Of a stretch of DNA of 64,000 nucleotides, positions 20,592 to 30,021 are shown one piece after another. The stretch is from Pseudomonas spelaei (lineage in GTDB: Bacteria; Pseudomonadota; Gammaproteobacteria; Pseudomonadales; Pseudomonadaceae). Location of the stretch: assembly GCF_009724245.1 (NCBI RefSeq), contig NZ_WNNK01000001.1, forward strand, positions 124,001 through 188,000. Direction: 5' to 3'. A program made the position numbers and the translations under genes. Every line of letters starts with the position of its first letter. Position 1 is the stretch's first letter. The notes under the pieces were generated by a model. The model made no database searches. It had not been told where the DNA came from and saw nothing but the letters and a program-made list of their open reading frames with translations.

Positions 20592-21461
20592 TCAGGAAGT
20601 TCGGGTTTTGTCGGTGGCGACGGTTCTTGTGTCAGTCGCATCAGTCGCATCAGTTGTAGCAGGTGCGACGCTGGGCAGGTGACGGGCAATCAGCCCGCGA
20701 TAAGCCGCAGCGCCGAGGCAGGCACCGACAATCGGTGCAAAAATCGGAATCAGGAAATAAGGAATATCGCGCCCGCCAGTGAAGGCTATTTCACCCCAAC
20801 CGGCGAAAAAGGTCATCAGCTTGGGGCCGAAATCACGGGCCGGGTTCATCGCAAACCCGGTCAGAGGGCCCATGGCGCTACCAATTACCGCGATCAGCAA
20901 GCCGATCAATAGCGGGGCCAGCGGGCCACGGGGCAAGCCATTGTTATCGTCGGTCAGGGCCATGATCACGCCCATCAGGATGGCGGTGATGACCAATTCC
21001 ACCAGGAATGCCTGGGCAGTACTCAGCAGCGGGTGTGGGTAGGTGGAGAACACCGATGCCAATTCCAGGCTGGCCTGGGAGCCGCGGATCATATGGTGGG
21101 TTTGTTCGTAATCGAAAAACAGGTTGCTATAAAGCGTGTAAACCAACGCGGCTGCGCAGAAGGCGCCCGCCACTTGGGCAAGGATGTAGAACGGCAGTTT
21201 ACGCTTGTCGAAATCGGCAAAAATACACAGCGCGATACTCACGGCGGGATTGAGGTGGGCCCCGGAAATGCCGGCGCTCAGGTAGATCGCCATGCTGACA
21301 CCGATCCCCCAGATGATGCTGATTTCCCACAAACCAAAGCTGGCACCCGCGACCTTGAGCGCAGCAACACACCCGGTACCAAAAAAGATCAGCAGCGCAG
21401 TCCCCAGGAACTCGGCCATGCATTGGCTCGAGAGTGGCGGCTGTTGAAGAGCAGTTGTCAT
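20592..21461 (-). CDS. glpF: Glycerol uptake facilitator (aquaglyceroporin)
   Basis: A 289-residue MIP channel with six transmembrane helices and two pore motifs, HLNPAVS and MNPARDFGP; the aspartate after the second NPAR is typical of glycerol-conducting members. The start at 21461 has AGAGG 6 nt upstream. First gene of the glp operon. An AACAACAA stretch in its leader suggests catabolite repression control. Confidence 0.94.
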   Translation of the reverse strand: MTTALQQPPLSSQCMAEFLGTALLIFFGTGCVAALKVAGASFGLWEISIIWGIGVSMAIYLSAGISGAHLNPAVSIALCIFADFDKRKLPFYILAQVAGAFCAAALVYTLYSNLFFDYEQTHHMIRGSQASLELASVFSTYPHPLLSTAQAFLVELVITAILMGVIMALTDDNNGLPRGPLAPLLIGLLIAVIGSAMGPLTGFAMNPARDFGPKLMTFFAGWGEIAFTGGRDIPYFLIPIFAPIVGACLGAAAYRGLIARHLPSVAPATTDATDATDTRTVATDKTRTS

Positions 21462-21476
21462 TGAAAACCTCTGTTT

Positions 21477-21484
21477 TTGTTGTT
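21477..21484 (-). promoter_or_regulatory. Hfq/Crc CA motif in the glpF leader
   Basis: AACAACAA on the minus strand, 16 nt before the glpF start, matches the AANAANAA target of the Hfq/Crc repression complex of Pseudomonas. Confidence 0.5.
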
Positions 21485-21821
21485 GTCCGGCGTCTTGTCG
21501 TAACGGGCAAGAGGCGATTTTCACCGTGTCGAGGACCCCCATCCTGTTCGCGGCTTGCTGCTGGAGTACCGAAGGGCTGTTTCTATAGTATTCGGAAACG
21601 AAAAAATATAGACAAGAAACACGGCTGTCAAAGGTCGAAAGTGAACTGTCGGTCATTTTCTAACTATTGGTGCGGTGAATGATCGCGAAGAGGATTGATA
21701 AAAGGGCTGTCACTCCCTGTCCGGATACGTCGCAGAGCGGGTCGGACTAGAGCCTTTTGTGAGGGCTTGGCCTAGAATGGGTGATCCGTTTTTCCACCTT
21801 GATGCCAAGTTTGGAGCCTTC
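21485..21821. other. Intergenic region glpF-ybaK
   Basis: About 340 bp separating the divergent glpF and ybaK genes. It should hold both promoters and GlpR operators. An AT-rich stretch TATAGTATTCGGAAACG near 21583-21600 may belong to the glp promoter, but I cannot define the elements. No gene is seen. Confidence 0.5.
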
Positions 21822-22292
21822 ATGACGCCTGCATTGGACTTGTTGAAAAAAGTTCGCGCCGAACATCGTATCCACAGTTATGAACACGACCCCAAGGCGG
21901 CCTCCTATGGCCTGGAGGCCGCGGAAAAACTGGGGCTTGATCCGGCGCAGGTGTTCAAGACCTTGCTGGCCAGCAGTGAAAAAGGTGAGCTGTTGGTGGC
22001 GGTTGTGCCGGTCGTCGGAAGTCTGGATTTAAAGGCCTTGGCTCATGCGGCGGGGGTGAAGAAAGTCGAGATGGCCGCCCCGGCAGCCGCGCAACGATCG
22101 ACTGGGTATTTGCTGGGGGGAATCAGCCCCCTGGGGCAGAAGAAGCGTTTGCGCACATTCATTGATGTGACGGCGCAGCCATTTGCGACAATTTTTGTCA
22201 GCGCGGGGAGGAGGGGGCTTGAGGTGGAGTTGGCTGCTGCGGTGCTGGCTGAGCATACCCAAGGCAAGTTTGCAGAAATTGGCCGGGCTTGA
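21822..22292 (+). CDS. ybaK: Cys-tRNA(Pro)/Cys-tRNA(Cys) deacylase YbaK
   Basis: A 156-residue YbaK/EbsC-type editing enzyme that hydrolyses misacylated Cys-tRNA(Pro). Typical motifs are QVFKTLLA, the lysine in VKKVEMA and the [17 protein letters not shown] region. I chose the ATG at 21822 ([10 protein letters not shown]), where family similarity begins. Single gene. Confidence 0.9.
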   Translation: MTPALDLLKKVRAEHRIHSYEHDPKAASYGLEAAEKLGLDPAQVFKTLLASSEKGELLVAVVPVVGSLDLKALAHAAGVKKVEMAAPAAAQRSTGYLLGGISPLGQKKRLRTFIDVTAQPFATIFVSAGRRGLEVELAAAVLAEHTQGKFAEIGRA

Positions 22293-22329
22293 TTGCTTGC
22301 GTTGATCCCGAGAGCTCTGGAGATTAAGT

Positions 22330-22420
22330 GTGGGAGCAGGCTTGCCTGCGATAGCGGCGTAACAGGCAACATGAATGTTGAATGTTAGTCAGTCATCGCA
22401 GGCAAGCCAGCTCCTACATT
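22330..22420. repeat. Inverted pair of REP elements
   Basis: GTGGGAGCAGGCTTGCCTGCGAT and an inverted copy (ATCGCAGGCAAGCCAGCTCC) flank about 45 bp between the convergent ybaK and ABC ATPase genes; it probably doubles as a shared transcript end. Confidence 0.8.
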
Positions 22421-22434
22421 TTGATTCGGTTTCT

Positions 22435-23544
22435 TCAGTTGGCGCTGCTGTAGCGCCGAACGCCTGATTCGACCTGGGGAATCTGCGCCGCCGTACTGCC
22501 CGAGGCCTGGAACAGCACCAGATGTTCAGCCGCCACGCGAATGCCAACCTCAGCACCCACCTGATGATCGGCATGGCTGGGGAAGATCGACTCCAACTGG
22601 GCGCCGGTTGGCAGTTGCAAGCGATACAAGGTCGACGCACCAAGAAAGGTCTTGCCGACGATCCGTGCTTTCAACGCGCTGTCCGGGGTATAGACAATGT
22701 CATCCGGGCGCAGCAATACATCCACCGTGCCGCCAGTCGGCCAGGTATAGGCACGATTGCCACGCAACTCACCCAGCTCGGTACTAACGGATTCCGGCGT
22801 CGTCAGTTGCCCGCGAATGAAATAACCCTGCCCGATAAAGCTGGCCACAAACGGTGTCAGTGGCTCGTGATAGAGGTTGTAGGGCGTGTCCCACTGTTCC
22901 AGGCGACCTTCTTTGAACACGCCAACATGGTCGCTTACCGCGAAGGCTTCTTCCTGGTCATGGGTCACCAGGATCGCACTGGTGCCCCGAGCCTTGAGGA
23001 TATCGCGCACTTCATGGCTGAGTTTGCGCCGCAGTTCACCGTCGAGGTTGGAGAAGGGTTCGTCCAGTAATAGCAGCTGTGGTTCCGGCGCCAGTGCGCG
23101 AGCCAGGGCTACACGCTGTTGCTGGCCACCGGACAGCTCATGGGGGAAGCGCTTGCCCAGGTTCTTGAGGTTGACCAGTTCCAGCAGCTCGGCAACCACT
23201 CGGTCTTTTTGCGGGTGTTTGCGGATGCCGAAGGCGATGTTGTCGGCCACGCTGAGGTGTGGAAACAGCGCGTAGTCCTGGAACACCATGCCGATACGAC
23301 GTTTCTCCGGCGCCAGGGTAAAACCGGCGCTGGAGATGACTTCGCCCGCCAGGCTGATTTCCCCTTCATGCACCGGCTCAAACCCGGCAATCGCCCGCAG
23401 GGTGGTGGTCTTGCCGCATCCCGAGGAGCCCAGCAGGCACCCGATGTCGCCAGCATTGAGGTGCAGGTTGAGGTTCTGCACCACCCGTTGATCCTGATAA
23501 CCGCATGCCAGATTGCGAAGATTCAGCAGTAATGGCTGGCTCAT
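22435..23544 (-). CDS. ABC transporter ATP-binding protein (iron/spermidine-type)
   Basis: A 369-residue ATPase: Walker [10 protein letters not shown], signature [15 protein letters not shown], Walker [14 protein letters not shown]-loop VTHDQEEA, and a C-terminal TOBE-type domain from about residue 240. This matches the FbpC/PotA class that powers ferric iron, sulfate or polyamine importers. No permease or binding protein gene lies nearby. The ATG overlaps the argF stop by 4 bp, so it is co-translated with argF, as PA3538 is beside argF in PAO1. The transported substrate is unknown. Confidence 0.85.
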   Translation of the reverse strand: MSQPLLLNLRNLACGYQDQRVVQNLNLHLNAGDIGCLLGSSGCGKTTTLRAIAGFEPVHEGEISLAGEVISSAGFTLAPEKRRIGMVFQDYALFPHLSVADNIAFGIRKHPQKDRVVAELLELVNLKNLGKRFPHELSGGQQQRVALARALAPEPQLLLLDEPFSNLDGELRRKLSHEVRDILKARGTSAILVTHDQEEAFAVSDHVGVFKEGRLEQWDTPYNLYHEPLTPFVASFIGQGYFIRGQLTTPESVSTELGELRGNRAYTWPTGGTVDVLLRPDDIVYTPDSALKARIVGKTFLGASTLYRLQLPTGAQLESIFPSHADHQVGAEVGIRVAAEHLVLFQASGSTAAQIPQVESGVRRYSSAN

Positions 23545-24464
23545 GCGTGGTGGTACGCCGGTTCGACGAGAAATTCGAGCAAGGCTTTTTGGGCGTGCAG
23601 ACGGTTTTCCGCCTGGTCCCAGGCCACCGAGCGCTGATCGTCCAGCAGGTCGAGGCTGATTTCTTCACCCCGGTGAGCTGGCAGGCAATGCATGAACAGT
23701 ACATCCGGCGCGGCCAGGTCGAGCAGCGCGCGAGTCACCTGGAACGGTGCGAACAGCGCCAGACGCTTGGCAGTTTCGTCTTCCTGGCCCATCGAGGTCC
23801 AGACGTCAGTGCTTACCAGGTGGGCACCGACCACCGCATCCCGTGGGTCGCGTACGATTTGTACACGGCCTGCGGCCTTGGCGAGGAATTCGGCACTCGG
23901 TTCGTAACCTTCGGGGCAGGCAATGCGCAGGTGGAAGTCGAACTGGATCGCCGCTTCTATATAGCTGTTGCACATGTTGTTGCCGTCGCCAATCCAGGCC
24001 ACGGTTTTGCCCTGAATCGGGCCACGGTGTTCGAGGAACGTCTGCATGTCGGCCAGCAACTGGCAGGGGTGCAGGTCATCGGACAGGCCGTTGATTACCG
24101 GTACCCGGGAGTTGGCGGCAAACTCGGTGAGGGTGCTGTGGGCGAAGGTACGGATCATCACCGCATCGAGCATGCGCGACATGACGATGGCGCAATCGCT
24201 GATGGGCTCGCCACGGCCCAGTTGGGTATCCCGAGGCGATAGGAAGATGGCCTGGCCGCCGAGCTGGATCATCCCGGCTTCGAAGGACAGGCGGGTGCGG
24301 GTGGACGACTTCTCGAAAATCATCCCGAGCACGCGGTTTTTCAAAGGCTCGAACAGTACGCCGCGGTTACGCAGGTCTTTAAGCTCAATGCCTCGACGGA
24401 TCACGCTGACCAGCTCTTCGGGCGTGCAATCCATCAGGGAGAGAAAGTGCCTTGCGCTCATCAT
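23541..24464 (-). CDS. argF: Ornithine carbamoyltransferase (anabolic)
   Basis: A 307-residue enzyme joining ornithine and carbamoyl phosphate to citrulline in arginine synthesis. The carbamoyl phosphate loop [10 protein letters not shown] and the ornithine-binding [10 protein letters not shown] are intact. Of two tandem ATGs the first (24464) has AAGG about 7 nt upstream. First gene of an operon with the ABC ATPase. argG, for the next step, is also in this window. Confidence 0.96.
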   Translation of the reverse strand: MMSARHFLSLMDCTPEELVSVIRRGIELKDLRNRGVLFEPLKNRVLGMIFEKSSTRTRLSFEAGMIQLGGQAIFLSPRDTQLGRGEPISDCAIVMSRMLDAVMIRTFAHSTLTEFAANSRVPVINGLSDDLHPCQLLADMQTFLEHRGPIQGKTVAWIGDGNNMCNSYIEAAIQFDFHLRIACPEGYEPSAEFLAKAAGRVQIVRDPRDAVVGAHLVSTDVWTSMGQEDETAKRLALFAPFQVTRALLDLAAPDVLFMHCLPAHRGEEISLDLLDDQRSVAWDQAENRLHAQKALLEFLVEPAYHHA

Positions 24465-24927
24465 TAACTACCTTTTTGCAACAGACCGCAGATACTCAAA
24501 GCCTTGTTTATTGGGAAAACGGGCGAGACCTGCGGCGAAAGCCGCACGGGGCGACGAAATAGGGGAAGGCGCGATATTGACACTAAATGTCGCGTCTTAC
24601 CAATAGGCTACGGTTTTTAGGGGTGTTCAAGGACGCGGGGAGAGCGCTTTTGAAGCCTGTTTCCTGACTGCAGCGGGTCATTTGTACACTGGCGTTGCTT
24701 AACTTTGCAACGCGTCAGGGCGGGCGTAGGTCAGGCTGTGTCGGTTTGGGCAGGCTGCGCAGGGCGGGTCTGCCGGTTCTGAAACATTTCCTAATGCTTC
24801 ACCATGGCCGCACCTGATGGCGGCGGATTCACACGACGAACGTTGCTGGCGCCTGGGGCGGTGGCGGGCCATAGTTTTGCGCAAAGCGCTCACCCCGACG
24901 ACGCTGCCCATAAGAAAGAGACTGGCC
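24465..24927. other. Intergenic region argF-molybdopterin oxidoreductase
   Basis: About 460 bp between divergent genes. Reading frames here have no recognisable homology or ribosome binding sites. It should contain both promoters and the ArgR site of argF, but I cannot mark convincing boxes. Confidence 0.5.
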
Positions 24928-27036
24928 ATGACCAAGACTCTCCATCACCGTGCCTGCCACCTGTGCGAGGCCATCTGCGGCCTGACGCTGGAAACCACCC
25001 AGGCCGAAGACGGCAGCCTGGCGATTACTTCGATCAAGGGCGACCCGCTGGACAGTTTCAGTCGCGGCCATATCTGCCCCAAGGCCGTGGCGCTGCAGGA
25101 TATCCAGAATGATCCGGACCGCCTGCACCAGCCCATGTTGCGGGTGGGCAGCGAGTGGCAGCCCATCCCTTGGGATGACGCCTTTGCCCTGGTGGCGGAG
25201 CGGCTGGCGGGGATCCAGGCGCGTCATGGGCAGAACGCAGTGGCGGTGTACCAGGGCAATCCCAGTGTGCACAACTATGGCTTGATGACCCACAGCAACT
25301 ACTTTCTTGGCCAGCTCAAGACGCGCAATCGCTTTTCCGCCACGTCGGTGGACCAACTGCCTCATCACCTCGCCAGTTACCTGATGTACGGCCACGGCTT
25401 GCTGCTGCCGATTCCGGACATCGACCATACCGATTTCATGCTGATCCTGGGCGGTAACCCGCTGGCGTCCAACGGCAGCATCATGACCGTGCCGGATGTG
25501 GAGAAGCGCCTGAAGGCCATCCAGGCCCGCGGCGGTAAAGTGGTGGTGGTCGATCCCCGGCGCAGTGAAACAGCCGCGATCGCCGATCAGCATCTGTTCG
25601 TGCGGCCAGGAGGTGATGCGGCGCTGTTGTTCGGGCTGCTTAATACCCTGTTTACCGAGAACCTGACCCGTGGCAGCCACCTGCCGGTAGATGGCCTGGA
25701 TGAGGTGCGCCGCGCCGTTGCGGGGTTTACCGCCGAGGCCATGAGCCGTCAATGCGCGGTGCCTCCCGAACAGATCCGCCAATTGGCGCGGGATTTTGCT
25801 GCGGCCGACAAGGCGGTCTGTTATGGGCGGATGGGGGTTTCGACCCAGGCTTTCGGTACCTTGTGCCACTGGCTGGTGCAGTTGATCAACCTGGTCACCG
25901 GCAACCTGGATCGAGTGGGTGGTGCCTTATGCACCACACCTGCGGTCGATCTGGTGGCGGCCACTTCCGGCGGTCATTTCAACCGTTGGCAGAGTCGGGT
26001 TTCCGGGCGCCCTGAATACAGCGGCGAGTTGCCGGTGTCGGCGCTGGCCGAAGAAATGCTCACCGAAGGCGAAGGGCAAATCCGTGCCCTGGTGACGGTG
26101 GCGGGCAATCCAGTGCTGTCCACGCCCAATGGCCGGCAGTTGGAGCAAGCGCTGGACGGTCTGGAGTTCATGGTCAGCGTCGATCTGTATATCAATGAAA
26201 CCACGCGTTATGCAGACCTGATCCTGCCGTCCACCTCGGCTTTGGAAAATGATCACTACGACACCACCTTCAACATGTTCGCGGTGCGCAATGTCACGCG
26301 GTTCAATCGCGCCATCCTGCCCAAGCCCGAAGGTGCACTGCATGACTGGGAGATCTTTGTCGGGTTGGCCCAGGCATTTGCGGCGAAGACCGGCAACGCG
26401 CTCAAGCCGACCATGCCGCCGGCGCAGATGATCGACTTCGGCATTCGGGCCGGAGCGTATGGCGATGCGTCCAGTCACAAGCTTTCAGTGGCCGCGCTGG
26501 CTGATCATCCCCACGGCCTGGACCTGGGACCGCTGCAAGCCAATCTGGCTGGGCGCTTGAAAACCGCCAATGGCCGCCTGCAGGCTGCGCCTGAGGTGAT
26601 TCTGGCGGACCTGGTGCGATTCGCCGCGCAACCGCTGCCTGAGGCCGATGAGTTGTTGTTGATCGGGCGCCGGCACGTGCGTAGCAATAATTCCTGGATG
26701 CATAACTATCACCGCCTGGTGAAGGGCAAGCCCCGGCATCAGTTGTTGATGCACCCCGACGACTTGGCTCGACGCCAGTTGAATGATGGCCAGCGAGTGC
26801 GCGTCAGTTCGCGGATCGGCATGATTGAGGTGGAAGTAGTGGCCAGCCTGGACATGATGCCCGGCGTGGTCAGCCTGCCTCATGGTTGGGGTCATGGCCG
26901 CCCTGGAGTGCAGATGACGATTGCCAGCGGCCAGCCCGGGGCGAGTGCCAATGACCTGACGGATGAGCGGCAGGTGGATGAGTTATCGGGTAATGCGGCG
27001 TTGAATGGTGTACCGGTGCGGGTGGCAGCGGCTTGA
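24928..27036 (+). CDS. Molybdopterin-dependent oxidoreductase, formate dehydrogenase/nitrate reductase-like
   Basis: A 702-residue member of the DMSO reductase superfamily. The N-terminal CHLCEAICG and later ICPK give four cysteines (10, 13, 17, 50) for a [4Fe-4S] cluster; then come molybdopterin domains (LILGGNPLASNGS; VVVDPRRSETAAIADQHLFVRPGGDAALL) and a C-terminal dinucleotide-binding domain (LLLIGRRHVRSNNSWMHN). There is no twin-arginine signal, so it is cytosolic. No small subunits, maturation genes or electron partner are adjacent. The start at 24928 puts the cluster motif at the N-terminus as in the family. The substrate is unknown. Confidence 0.82.
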   Translation: MTKTLHHRACHLCEAICGLTLETTQAEDGSLAITSIKGDPLDSFSRGHICPKAVALQDIQNDPDRLHQPMLRVGSEWQPIPWDDAFALVAERLAGIQARHGQNAVAVYQGNPSVHNYGLMTHSNYFLGQLKTRNRFSATSVDQLPHHLASYLMYGHGLLLPIPDIDHTDFMLILGGNPLASNGSIMTVPDVEKRLKAIQARGGKVVVVDPRRSETAAIADQHLFVRPGGDAALLFGLLNTLFTENLTRGSHLPVDGLDEVRRAVAGFTAEAMSRQCAVPPEQIRQLARDFAAADKAVCYGRMGVSTQAFGTLCHWLVQLINLVTGNLDRVGGALCTTPAVDLVAATSGGHFNRWQSRVSGRPEYSGELPVSALAEEMLTEGEGQIRALVTVAGNPVLSTPNGRQLEQALDGLEFMVSVDLYINETTRYADLILPSTSALENDHYDTTFNMFAVRNVTRFNRAILPKPEGALHDWEIFVGLAQAFAAKTGNALKPTMPPAQMIDFGIRAGAYGDASSHKLSVAALADHPHGLDLGPLQANLAGRLKTANGRLQAAPEVILADLVRFAAQPLPEADELLLIGRRHVRSNNSWMHNYHRLVKGKPRHQLLMHPDDLARRQLNDGQRVRVSSRIGMIEVEVVASLDMMPGVVSLPHGWGHGRPGVQMTIASGQPGASANDLTDERQVDELSGNAALNGVPVRVAAA

Positions 27037-27135
27037 GGCGTGTCTGTCGGGGAGTCCGAGCGTCATGCTGGGCTTTGCGTTACAATGCGCCACCGTGCCG
27101 ACCCATGAGTCGGAAAGTTCCAGCCGAGGTGTTCC

Positions 27136-27474
27136 ATGGATATCATCGAAACGATTAAAGAGCAGATTGCCAACAACACCATTCTGCTTTACATGAAGGG
27201 TGCGCCTAACGCCCCTCAGTGTGGCTTCTCTGCAAAGGCTTCCCAGGCAATCATGCAATGTGGCGAGAAATTCGCCTACGTGGATATCCTGCAGAACCCG
27301 GAAATCCGCGCCAACCTGCCGAAGTACGCCAACTGGCCCACCTTTCCGCAGTTGTGGGTTGCGGGTGAGTTGGTCGGCGGTAGCGACATCATCACCGAGA
27401 TGGCGGCTGATGGTTCGTTGCAGGCACTGGTCAAAGATGCAGCGGCAAAAGCAGCTGCGAAGACCGAAGCCTGA
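27136..27474 (+). CDS. grxD: Monothiol glutaredoxin Grx4
   Basis: A 112-residue monothiol glutaredoxin with the CGFS active site and the WPTFPQLWVAGELVGGSDI glutathione-binding region. Such proteins carry or transfer [2Fe-2S] clusters bound with glutathione. It lies tail to tail with bfr, sharing a bidirectional terminator, within an iron/redox gene group. Confidence 0.94.
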   Translation: MDIIETIKEQIANNTILLYMKGAPNAPQCGFSAKASQAIMQCGEKFAYVDILQNPEIRANLPKYANWPTFPQLWVAGELVGGSDIITEMAADGSLQALVKDAAAKAAAKTEA

Positions 27475-27495
27475 TTTGTTTTAGGCTGCGGTCAT

Positions 27496-27533
27496 AAAAA
27501 GCCCCGCTTCTCCATAAGAGAGCGGGGCTTTTT
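27496..27533. terminator. Bidirectional terminator between grxD and bfr
   Basis: Stem AAAAAGCCCCGCT/AGCGGGGCTTTTT with a 12-nt loop; A- and T-tracts on the two sides let it serve both convergent genes. Confidence 0.9.
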
Positions 27534-27552
27534 AGTGGCCGAGAATTAAGGT

Positions 27553-28023
27553 TTATTCACCCATCTGCGATTGCAGATAGTTCTCGATCGTCACTTTATC
27601 GATCAGGCCTACTTGGGTTTCCAGCCAGTCGATATGTTCTTCCTGATCCTCAAGGATATCTTCCAGCAGCTCGCGGCTGCCGAAGTCGCCCTTGGTTTCG
27701 CAATGCGCGATGGCGGCCTTGAGGTCGGTGTGGCTTTTGCGTTCGAAGCCCAGGTCGCAGTTGATCATTTCCTGAGTGTGCTCGCCGATGTTCAACTTGC
27801 CCAGGTCCTGGACGTTCGGCAGGCCTTCAAGGAACAGGATGCGCTTGATCAGTTTGTCCGCGTCTTTCATGGCGTGGATGGATTCTTTGTACTCATGCTT
27901 GCCCAGCTTTTCCAGGCCCCAATCTTCATACATGCGCGCATGCAGGAAGTACTGATTGATCGCGACCAGTTCATTGGCAAGGATTTTGTTGAGTTGCTGG
28001 ATGACTGTAATGTCGCCTTTCAT
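27553..28023 (-). CDS. Bacterioferritin subunit with incomplete ferroxidase centre
   Basis: A 156-residue ferritin-like protein of standard bacterioferritin length and N-terminus. Met52, the haem ligand at the dimer interface, is present. Of the six usual di-iron ligands Glu18, Glu94 and His130 remain, but position 51 is Ala (usually Glu), 54 is Asp (usually His) and 127 is Gln (usually Glu). I confirmed these residues on the DNA at 27862-27876 and 27643-27645. This suggests a haem-binding subunit that cannot oxidise iron itself and co-assembles with another bacterioferritin, as in organisms with two-subunit systems. bfd follows upstream of it. Confidence 0.9.
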   Translation of the reverse strand: MKGDITVIQQLNKILANELVAINQYFLHARMYEDWGLEKLGKHEYKESIHAMKDADKLIKRILFLEGLPNVQDLGKLNIGEHTQEMINCDLGFERKSHTDLKAAIAHCETKGDFGSRELLEDILEDQEEHIDWLETQVGLIDKVTIENYLQSQMGE

Positions 28024-28181
28024 GATTGGGGTCCTGCCCTGTATTCGCTGTATATAGGGCGGAGTTTGAGCCGGGCAATGACTACTGTCAAACCTAAGTT
28101 ATTGAATAATATATGAAAATTAATCGGAATAAGAATGTTTGTGTTCCGCGTCTTGGCGCTAACTGATTGAATTCAAGGCAT

Positions 28182-28212
28182 AAAAAAACCGGACATTAAG
28201 TCCGGTTCTTTA
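28182..28212 (-). terminator. Terminator after bfd
   Basis: Stem of ACCGGAC/GTCCGGT with a minus-strand T-tract, 12 bp after the bfd stop; it separates bfd from bfr. Confidence 0.85.
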
Positions 28213-28223
28213 AAACACGCAAA

Positions 28224-28442
28224 TTACGCGTGTGTAAATTCTGCTGAGTAGGGGATCGCAGCCTGGGCAGTTTGCAGCTGCGTCAGGGTTTCCCGCACCA
28301 CTTGCTTGGCCAGGCAGGCGCATTTACCGCATTGGCTGGCAACGCCGGTGGTCTCACGTACTTCTTTGTAGCTGCAGCAGCCTTCGTAGATTGCTTCGCG
28401 GATTTGTCCGTCGGTGACGCCAGTGCAGAGGCAGACATACAT
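28224..28442 (-). CDS. bfd: Bacterioferritin-associated ferredoxin
   Basis: A 72-residue [2Fe-2S] protein with the family cysteine pattern CLC near the N-terminus and CGKC at about 38-41. Bfd reduces iron in the bacterioferritin core via its haem to release Fe(II) under iron starvation. It lies next to bfr and has a Fur-box-like sequence upstream, consistent with iron-starvation induction. Confidence 0.93.
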   Translation of the reverse strand: MYVCLCTGVTDGQIREAIYEGCCSYKEVRETTGVASQCGKCACLAKQVVRETLTQLQTAQAAIPYSAEFTHA

Positions 28443-28494
28443 AAGGGAGAACCATCGCGGGTTGAGGCTTAAGTGCGATGGATCTTAATGTTAA

Positions 28495-28509
28495 CGAGAA
28501 TGATTGTCA
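28495..28509 (-). promoter_or_regulatory. Fur box upstream of bfd
   Basis: CGAGAATGATTGTCA matches 12 of 14 defined positions of the 7-1-7 Fur consensus TGATAATNATTATCA and lies about 55 bp before the bfd start. Confidence 0.65.
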
Positions 28510-28678
28510 AAGTAGTTTCTCCGACCTTTGTGGTTACGCAGCCTCGCGCTGACGAACGGTTTTTTCGGTGTATGATGGTCGGTCTTCACGAAGCGTGACC
28601 GCGTCACAGGCCTGTCGTTTAGCCAAGGCACACTGAGGCCGGTCCTTTTACTTCAGCTACTACACCAGGAGATATCCA

Positions 28679-29281
28679 ATGAGCGTACTCGTCGGCAAAC
28701 AAGCCCCAGATTTCGACGTGCCAGCCGTCCTCGGCAATGGCGAAATCGTAGACAGCTTCAAACTGTCTGAAGCCATCAAAGGCAAATACGGCCTGGTGTT
28801 CTTCTACCCGCTGGACTTCACCTTCGTCTGCCCATCGGAGCTGATCGCTCTGGATCACCGCATGGAAGACTTCAAGGCGCGTAACGTTGAAGTGGTTGCC
28901 GTTTCCATCGACTCCCATTTCACCCACAACGCCTGGCGCAACACTGCCATCAACGATGGCGGCATCGGCAAAGTCAAATACACCATGGCTGCCGACATGA
29001 AGCACGACATCGCCAAGGCCTACGACGTTGAGTCCGAAGGCGGCGTGGCTTTCCGTGGCGCGTTCCTGATCGATGACAAGGGCGTTGTCCGCTCGCAGAT
29101 CATCAACGACCTGCCGCTGGGCCGTAACATGGAAGAGCTGATCCGTCTGGTTGACGCGCTGCAATTCCACGAAGAGCACGGCGAAGTTTGCCCTGCCAAC
29201 TGGAAAAAAGGCGACAAGGGCATGAACGCTTCGCCAGAAGGCGTGGCGGCTTACCTGACCGAGAACGCTGGCAAGCTGTAA
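28679..29281 (+). CDS. 2-Cys peroxiredoxin (AhpC/Prx1 type)
   Basis: A 200-residue typical 2-Cys peroxiredoxin reducing hydrogen and organic peroxides. The peroxidatic cysteine lies in DFTFVCPSE (about residue 51) and the resolving cysteine in GEVCPANW (about residue 171). CACCAGGAGAT gives a strong ribosome binding site. It corresponds by context to PA3529. It is followed by a strong terminator. Confidence 0.95.
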   Translation: MSVLVGKQAPDFDVPAVLGNGEIVDSFKLSEAIKGKYGLVFFYPLDFTFVCPSELIALDHRMEDFKARNVEVVAVSIDSHFTHNAWRNTAINDGGIGKVKYTMAADMKHDIAKAYDVESEGGVAFRGAFLIDDKGVVRSQIINDLPLGRNMEELIRLVDALQFHEEHGEVCPANWKKGDKGMNASPEGVAAYLTENAGKL

Positions 29282-29297
29282 GCCACGTTAGCGGCAT

Positions 29298-29329
29298 AAA
29301 AAAACCGGCCTGTGAGGGCCGGTTTTTTT
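29298..29329. terminator. Bidirectional terminator between the peroxiredoxin gene and rnt
   Basis: Stem AAAAAAACCGGCC/GGCCGGTTTTTTT with a 6-nt loop. Confidence 0.92.
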
Positions 29330-29346
29330 ATGCGCGAGATTCAACT

Positions 29347-30021
29347 TCAGTCGTTGAAGTCTTCCCAGCCACCCATCTGTTTCCAGCGGTTGACGATGCC
29401 GCAGAACAGCTCGGCGGTTTTCTCGGTGTCGTAGCGGGCCGAGTGGGCTTCACGACCATCGAAGTCGATACCGGCGGCCTGGCAGGCTTTCGCCAGCACG
29501 GTCTGACCATAGGCCAAACCGGCCAGGGTGGCGGTGTCGAAGCTGGAGAACGGGTGAAACGGGTTACGCTTCATGTCCAGGCGCGCCACAGCAGCGTTGA
29601 GGAAGCCCAGGTCGAAACTGCTGTTATGCCCTACCAGGATCGCGCGTTTACAGCCATTGGCCTTCAAGGCCTTACGCACGCCACGGAAGATGTCGGTCAT
29701 CGCGGCTTCTTCACTGACAGCCATGCGCAGCGGGTGATCGAGCTTGATCCCGGTGAATTCCAGGGCGGCAGCTTCGATGTTGGCACCTTCGAACGGTTCG
29801 ACGCGGAAGAAGTGGGTGTGCTCCGGGAACACAAAACCCTGTTCATCCATGCCGATGGTCGTGGCAGCAATTTCCAGCAGGGCATCGGTGGCGCAGTTGA
29901 AGCCGCCGGTTTCTACGTCGATGACCACCGGCAGGTAGCCACGAAAGCGTTCAGCCATCGGGTGGCGTGAACCGCCACCGCCATGACCTTCGTGTTCGTC
30001 GTCGAAATGGTCTTCACTCAC
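29347..30021 (-). CDS. rnt: Ribonuclease T
   Basis: A 224-residue DEDDh exonuclease trimming tRNA and other stable RNA 3-prime ends. Exo motifs are [10 protein letters not shown] (I), [15 protein letters not shown] (II) and [15 protein letters not shown] (III, with the catalytic His). The start overlaps the pyrC stop by 4 bp, the conserved Pseudomonas pyrC-rnt arrangement. Confidence 0.95.
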   Translation of the reverse strand: MSEDHFDDEHEGHGGGGSRHPMAERFRGYLPVVIDVETGGFNCATDALLEIAATTIGMDEQGFVFPEHTHFFRVEPFEGANIEAAALEFTGIKLDHPLRMAVSEEAAMTDIFRGVRKALKANGCKRAILVGHNSSFDLGFLNAAVARLDMKRNPFHPFSSFDTATLAGLAYGQTVLAKACQAAGIDFDGREAHSARYDTEKTAELFCGIVNRWKQMGGWEDFND

